Positions 5,957 to 9,671 of a stretch of 9,671 bases of DNA are shown one piece after another. The notes beneath the pieces were generated by a model. It saw only the letters and a list, made by a program, of their open reading frames with translations. It did not search any database and had not been told where the DNA came from. Made by a program: the position numbers and the translations under genes. Numbering within the stretch: the first letter of the stretch is position 1; each line of letters opens with the position of its first letter. Origin of the DNA: Bacillota bacterium (GTDB taxonomy: Bacteria; Bacillota; Clostridia; Peptostreptococcales; Anaerovoracaceae); the NCBI GenBank assembly GCA_022793975.1, contig JAAWDW010000125.1:1-9671 (forward strand). The letters are read 5' to 3'.

Positions 5957-7120
5957 TTAAAACTCAATTTTAAGTGAATATCCTTCTACCGCCGCACCTT
6001 CACTTCTCGTAATCGGTAGCTTCTGCTCTGCAGAAAATCCTATAGTTTCACCGTCTTTCAACACCGCCCCTTGTGTTATCACATAATTTGCAATATCCGC
6101 CAAAAAATCATAGAGTTCGCTCGGCTGCCTGCCGCTGTCAAGCACTTCTATCTCATCATAGCCAAAAGCACTCATACCCGCTGTATATCCGCAGAGACCG
6201 CCTTTGCCATTATAAAGACCAAACCATACAAGATTATAAAGCGGAAACAATCCGTCATCAATCATACCGGAAAATTTTATATAATAGTCTGCCGGATAAA
6301 CCGTTTCATTCGCATAAACACCGATTACACCTTCTTGTCTGCACGCGGAAGCCGTAACTTTTACGAGCATTTCACCGCTTTCAACCGGTGAAAGATTCAT
6401 CCCCATAACAGCTATCATCAGATGCGCATGGTGCTTCTTAACCTGCTCCGCACCGTCTTTCCACATAAAATTATTAAGTGCGGCTCCCTCTGCCTCACCT
6501 GCAGGAATAGGCGCAGGCATCAGCGATACAGCAATCATCGCTCCCTTATATGAAATAACAAATGTTTCATCATCTTCTGTTATATCGCTCTCATCTTCTC
6601 CGCAGCTGCAGACGCTATGCTCCGCCTCGCAATTGCAGTCCGAATGTCCGCACCCGCACTCACATTCGTGATCCGGCTCATCCTCAATGCCCCAGTTTTC
6701 TTTCAAATCTTCTAAAAGAGCCTCCTTGTCCCATTTTGCTTCTTCCAAAAGCACAAAGTTTAAAAATGTTCCCGGACGCTCTTTTCGTTCTTCGGCTTTT
6801 TCTGCCGCTTCCATCCAAAATCTGCGGACCTTTTCTATAAGAGCTATCGCCTGCTCCTGTGCTTCAGACTCGCGATATTCTTCCATATCGCTGAACAAAT
6901 GTCCGCAGTGCTCGGTACTGTCATCTTCATATCCGCCGCAGACACCGATGAGCCATTTGCCCAGCACATTCCTCTTGTATTTAAATATGTAATAATGCAT
7001 ATCAAGATAATCAAACTCTCCTGCACACTCAATCTTTGCCGGCTCTTTGCTGAGTTCCTGCGGATGTGCAAGCCAGCCTGTCATATCACGCATTGCAGCA
7101 TTCATCTGCTTATCATTCAT
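5957..7120 (-). CDS. DUF4261-domain protein with Cys/His-rich linker, function unknown
   Basis: A 387-residue soluble protein in three parts. Residues 1-110 form an N-terminal domain (MTGWLAHPQELSKEPAKIE, then YYIFKYK, WLIGVCGGYE and GHLFSDMEEY). Residues 149-174 are an acidic linker with eight cysteines and several histidines (HECECGCGH, DCNCEAEHSVCSC). Residues 186-387 resemble the DUF4261 domain: MPAPIPAGE, KHHAHLMIAV near 229-238, GYTAGMSAFGYDEIEV near 311-326, then DFLADIANYVITQGAVLKDGETIG near 338-361. The domain's function is not known to me. The linker could bind zinc or iron-sulfur, but this is inference. Start: ATG at 7120 with an AAGGGGAG ribosome binding site about 9 bases upstream. 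It appears to be transcribed alone, ending near the 5864-5909 stem. Confidence 0.85.
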   Translation of the reverse strand: MNDKQMNAAMRDMTGWLAHPQELSKEPAKIECAGEFDYLDMHYYIFKYKRNVLGKWLIGVCGGYEDDSTEHCGHLFSDMEEYRESEAQEQAIALIEKVRRFWMEAAEKAEERKERPGTFLNFVLLEEAKWDKEALLEDLKENWGIEDEPDHECECGCGHSDCNCEAEHSVCSCGEDESDITEDDETFVISYKGAMIAVSLMPAPIPAGEAEGAALNNFMWKDGAEQVKKHHAHLMIAVMGMNLSPVESGEMLVKVTASACRQEGVIGVYANETVYPADYYIKFSGMIDDGLFPLYNLVWFGLYNGKGGLCGYTAGMSAFGYDEIEVLDSGRQPSELYDFLADIANYVITQGAVLKDGETIGFSAEQKLPITRSEGAAVEGYSLKIEF

Positions 7121-7183
7121 AATCTTTTTCTCCCCTTAAAAATCATATTTTTGCCCGCAAGGTGCATCTGATAATTATTTTTT

Positions 7184-7256
7184 AATACAAAACAAGCGAC
7201 AATTTCAAGCACGGAACATACTTTTCATATGTTACTGTTACAGAAAATTGCCGCTT
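7184..7256 (-). terminator. Imperfect terminator of the amidohydrolase gene with a nested hairpin
   Basis: On the minus strand AAGCGGCAATTT pairs with AAATTGTCGCTT (arms within 7243-7256 and 7194-7206), 12 pairs including one G-U. The 36-base loop contains a second small stem, AACATA/TATGTT (about 7215-7233). The sequence GTTTTGTATT follows (7193-7184). The T-rich tail is not uniform, so it may be weak. It sits about 43 bases past the stop codon of the amidohydrolase gene. The plus strand has an A-C mismatch in place of the G-U pair and no T-run, which supports minus-strand use. Confidence 0.62.
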
Positions 7257-7298
7257 ACATCAAAGTCCGGAATAAACAAAAACTTCTGCAAACCGCAT

Positions 7299-8927
7299 TT
7301 ATTTTTGATATACGACTTCTCCTCTGACAATAGTAAGATCTGATGTGATATCAAGTATCTCCCTCTCAGGACAAGTGAAGATATCGTTTGACATCAGTAC
7401 CATATCCGCATAATACCCTTCCTTGATTCTACCTTTTCTGTCTTCGAGGAACTGAGCATATGCACTTTCATATGTGTACGAATCAACAGCCGTCTCTCTG
7501 TCAACGCATTCCTTTGGATACCAGCCGCCTTCAGGCTCTCCGTTTACACCTTTACGCGTTATAGCAGTGTACAAATTCCTGAACGGATTGCAGCTCTCAA
7601 CAGGGCAATCGGTACCATACGAAAGATGTGCTCCGCGCTTAAGCAACGTACCGAACGCATACGATGTTTCCGCAAGCGCAGCTCCACAGAGCGGCTCAAC
7701 TATCGTCATATCGTAATCTATAAATATAGGCTGTGCATATACAAGAATATCATCTTTGACAATTCTGTCTATAAGCGGAGCATCCGTAATCTGGCAGTGA
7801 ATGAGCGCGTTTCTGTTCTTGTTCTTTCCGTCAACAAACGCCTCTTCATACGCCTGAATAACACTTTCAACCGCTCCGTCCCCTATTACATGCGTAACAA
7901 CGGGAATGCCGTACTCAGCCGCAAGCTTTGTGAAACTTCTCATTTCTTCCATACTGTTCCACTCTATACCATGATTATCTCTGTCAGGCACATATCCTTC
8001 ACGCAAAAGCGCTGTTCTGCCGCCGAGACTTCCGTCTCTGAACATTTTGACAGCACCAATCGTAAACAGCGGATCTTCACCGTAATCTCCCTTTGCAAAT
8101 TCGCCTTTACTCAAAAATTCCTTAAGCTGTTCCGCATTCTCAAAGCAAGTCTGTGAACCGTATCTGAGCTTAAGTTCACCCTTGGCTATCATATCTTTGA
8201 GAAGATCAAAACCCTCCTGCTGATTTCTGAACGATGATGTTCCGATATCATTGCTCTGTACACTTGTAAGACCGTGCTCAAAAGCGTACTGCTGTGCATC
8301 CTGCAGTATTCTTCTGTAGTCCTCTTTTGTAAATCCGGGTACAACGTGATTTGCAAGTGCTGTTGCACTTTCTTTAAATATGCCGTTAGGATATCCGTCA
8401 GATCCGATTTCAAACTCTCCGCCCGCCGGCTGCGGAGTATCTGCCGTAACTCCCATCATCTCTATTGCCTTTGTATTGCATGAATATATATGTCCGCATA
8501 TACGTTCAAGTACAATAGGATAATCCGTACTTATCTTATCGAGGTCATGCCTGTTCGGAATTCTCTTCTCACCTTCAAACAAATCCTGGTTCCAGCCCAT
8601 AGCGTGAATGCCATGCTCCGCTGCCTGCGGATGTGCCGATACAAACTCCTTGCATCTCTTAATCATATCATCAATTGAAACCGTACCCTCAATCTGTGCC
8701 TGATTTAGTGTCTCCGCAAACATAAAGAGATGCATATGTGTATCGTTAAGACCCGGAATAAGCGTCTTGCCTCCGCAGTCACGCACATCGTCACTGTCTT
8801 TTTTAAGCGCAAGCACCTCTTCATTGGTGCCGACTTTGACAATGCGTCCTCCGTCCGTAAGCACCGCCTGCGCATACACACCCTTTTCAACATAAACCTT
8901 TGCATTATGAAGTAAAATTCTGCCCAT
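7299..8927 (-). CDS. YtcJ-like amidohydrolase (Amidohydro_3 family)
   Basis: A 542-residue cytosolic metal-dependent hydrolase. It has an N-terminal beta-sandwich (MGRILLHNAKVY, then GKTLIPG), then the TIM-barrel metal motif NDTHMHL (H64, H66). A lysine in GAVKMFRDGSLGGRTA (K294) is the likely carboxylated bridging residue. H346 in THVIGDGA, H377 in IHCQ and D440 in YGTDCPVE complete the expected ligand set. The C-terminus returns to the sandwich (GRIKEGYYADMVLMS). All metal ligands are present and the length is typical (about 530-560), so it looks active. Relatives include YtcJ and N-substituted formamide deformylase; the substrate, probably a cyclic or formyl amide, cannot be told. AAAGGAG lies 9 bases before the ATG. 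It is flanked by repeat copy B upstream and its own terminator downstream. Confidence 0.92.
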   Translation of the reverse strand: MGRILLHNAKVYVEKGVYAQAVLTDGGRIVKVGTNEEVLALKKDSDDVRDCGGKTLIPGLNDTHMHLFMFAETLNQAQIEGTVSIDDMIKRCKEFVSAHPQAAEHGIHAMGWNQDLFEGEKRIPNRHDLDKISTDYPIVLERICGHIYSCNTKAIEMMGVTADTPQPAGGEFEIGSDGYPNGIFKESATALANHVVPGFTKEDYRRILQDAQQYAFEHGLTSVQSNDIGTSSFRNQQEGFDLLKDMIAKGELKLRYGSQTCFENAEQLKEFLSKGEFAKGDYGEDPLFTIGAVKMFRDGSLGGRTALLREGYVPDRDNHGIEWNSMEEMRSFTKLAAEYGIPVVTHVIGDGAVESVIQAYEEAFVDGKNKNRNALIHCQITDAPLIDRIVKDDILVYAQPIFIDYDMTIVEPLCGAALAETSYAFGTLLKRGAHLSYGTDCPVESCNPFRNLYTAITRKGVNGEPEGGWYPKECVDRETAVDSYTYESAYAQFLEDRKGRIKEGYYADMVLMSNDIFTCPEREILDITSDLTIVRGEVVYQK

Positions 8928-8950
8928 AACTCCAGTCTCCTTTCTCTACA

Positions 8951-8977
8951 ATTATATATTTTCTTTATAACTAACAA
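8951..8977 (-). promoter_or_regulatory. Candidate promoter of the amidohydrolase gene
   Basis: A perfect -10 box TATAAT (8956-8951) is preceded by TTGTTA (8977-8972), but the spacer is only 15 bases. The -10 box is 23 bases upstream of the ATG, leaving a short leader that still contains the ribosome binding site. No better -35 box is seen. Confidence 0.35.
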
Positions 8978-9021
8978 ATACAATAACAGTCCCGAAAAAC
9001 TATACAGTTTGAATACACAAG

Positions 9022-9069
9022 TGCAGGCAAAGCAAACTGTAAACCAAGCCGCAAGTGAGCGTGCCTGCA
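9022..9069. repeat. Partial repeat core enclosed by an 8-base inverted repeat
   Basis: Bases 9031-9063 match 497-529 in reverse orientation at 32 of 33 positions. The core is enclosed by TGCAGGCA (9022-9029) and its exact reverse complement TGCCTGCA (9062-9069), so it lies in the loop of a hairpin whose stem differs in sequence from that of copy A. A further inverse fragment, ACAGTTT (9004-9010), pairs with AAACTGT (9034-9040) of the core. Confidence 0.75.
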
Positions 9070-9107
9070 TTTGCGCATTTAATTTCAAATTTGCAATGTT
9101 CAAAATG

Positions 9108-9185
9108 TATACTTTTTAATAATACACTCAGCATAGCATAACATCCGTATACATTGAGCGAACTGTGAACCAGGCCGTAGATGAG
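9108..9185. repeat. Intergenic repeat element, copy B (inverted relative to copy A)
   Basis: Bases 9108-9185 match the reverse complement of 501-578 at 72 of 78 positions. All six differences are transitions, clustered toward the 9140-9185 side. The outer inverted-repeat arm present in copy A (477-493) is missing here, replaced by the probable terminator region of the MBOAT gene, so the copy looks truncated. Together with the partial core at 9031-9063 it fills the 299-base gap between the MBOAT and amidohydrolase genes. Confidence 0.82.
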
Positions 9186-9186
9186 C

Positions 9187-9207
9187 AAAATATAACCTTG
9201 CGGTCAT
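9187..9207 (-). terminator. Weak candidate terminator of the MBOAT gene
   Basis: On the minus strand ATGACC (9207-9202), a GCAA tetraloop and GGTTAT (9197-9192) form a six-pair stem with one G-U pair, followed by ATTTT. It is 20 bases past the stop codon of the acyltransferase. The stem is short and the T-run is only four, so it may be weak. Confidence 0.35.
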
Positions 9208-9226
9208 TATTTCACACTATCCGGCA

Positions 9227-9671
9227 TCAAAATCTGAAATACAGAAACGGATTGTATGATGAAGCCTCAACATATGCAATAGCTGTAATCAAAAGCACAG
9301 CCAGACATATATTTTCCGCAGATAGCTTAATCATTTCCCGCGCGCGGTTTCTTTCCGCATATTCAGACATTATTCTATACATTCGGTGCGGTATTTCCGT
9401 ACTTCCTATCGCCAGTATAACCAGCAGCACGATATTTCCTTCAAGCAAGTATGCCGCCTGTGCATCAAAAAAATCCGCACTGCCGATACCGAACATTGTC
9501 TTTACATACGGCAGTATATCAGGAGTATCAAGCGCAAATACCGCCCAACTGACAATTACGACCAGCATAGTATATATACGGGCGACGCGCGGAACTTTTT
9601 CAAGCAATTTCAGCATAAACAGCTTTTCTGCCATCAAAAGCACTGCGAAATACAAACCCCAGATAACAAAA
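9227..9671 (-). CDS. MBOAT-family O-acyltransferase (AlgI/DltB-like), C-terminal part
   Basis: The frame is open to the right edge and ends at TGA (9229-9227), giving the last 148 residues or so. It starts FVIWGLYFAVLLMAEKLF, the typical membrane segment after the catalytic His region of AlgI-type MBOAT proteins. Next come IYTMLVVIVSWAVFAL, then a loop with PDILPYVKTMFG, then two more membrane segments (LLEGNIVLLVILAIG and NICLAVLLITAIAYVEAS), and the signature end SYNPFLYFRF. Such proteins move acyl groups across the membrane onto exopolysaccharides or other envelope polymers. The catalytic His lies outside the window. The acceptor is unknown; a partner SGNH/AlgJ-like protein, if any, would be beyond the window. 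Confidence 0.85.
   Translation of the reverse strand, partial: FVIWGLYFAVLLMAEKLFMLKLLEKVPRVARIYTMLVVIVSWAVFALDTPDILPYVKTMFGIGSADFFDAQAAYLLEGNIVLLVILAIGSTEIPHRMYRIMSEYAERNRAREMIKLSAENICLAVLLITAIAYVEASSYNPFLYFRF

Noticed and set aside
7626..8156. Plus-strand open frame of 176 codons opposite the amidohydrolase
   Set aside because: It is antisense to conserved metal-site sequence, is Arg/Ser/Cys-rich and has no recognisable motif or start signal.
477..9185. The whole block between inverted repeats as a composite transposon
   Set aside because: The enclosed genes are ordinary chromosomal housekeeping genes (murI, pepF), there is no transposase, and the copies are small and partly truncated.
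9000..9188. A 62-codon minus-strand open frame over repeat copy B
   Set aside because: It begins with TTG, lies wholly in repeat DNA, and the matching frame in copy A differs mostly by residue-changing transitions, so it is read as repeat, not gene.

Overview
This is a low-to-mid GC window with strong AAGGAGG-type ribosome binding sites, short intergenic gaps, many rho-independent terminators and proteins typical of Gram-positive anaerobes. It most likely comes from the chromosome of a gut-type member of the Clostridia (Lachnospiraceae or Oscillospiraceae-like). The genus cannot be settled from the sequence alone. I see no rRNA, tRNA, CRISPR, phage or transposase genes.

Layout. All genes except pepF are on the minus strand. 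From left to right: the N-terminal part of a GPH/MelB-type sugar symporter (1-374, cut by the window edge) with a promoter that looks MerR-controlled; an intergenic repeat element; a terminator; a metallo-beta-lactamase-fold hydrolase (671-1591); a 64-residue Cys-rich membrane microprotein (1731-1925); an uncharacterised acidic protein with a His-rich tail (2000-2749); glutamate racemase murI (2815-3648). The divergent oligoendopeptidase F gene pepF follows (3740-5650). It converges on a DUF4261-type protein with a Cys/His-rich linker (5957-7120). Then come a YtcJ-like amidohydrolase (7299-8927), a second repeat locus, and the C-terminal end of an MBOAT O-acyltransferase (9227 to the right edge).

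How the genes work together. murI, the His-tail protein and the Cys-rich microprotein have short gaps and no visible terminator until 1641-1678, so they may form one transcript from the good promoter at 3685-3713. MurI supplies D-glutamate for peptidoglycan. The other genes look like single units of general metabolism (peptide turnover, amide hydrolysis, sugar uptake, acyl transfer at the membrane) rather than one pathway. I found no convincing multi-gene defence or biosynthetic system.

The most notable signals are small. First, a non-coding repeat family occurs near both ends of the window in opposite orientations; its 33-base core sits in the loop of two different stems. Second, a MerR-type promoter (19-base spacer with a dyad) lies ahead of the transporter. 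Third, three nearby proteins carry separate Cys- or His-rich, metal-ligand-like segments.
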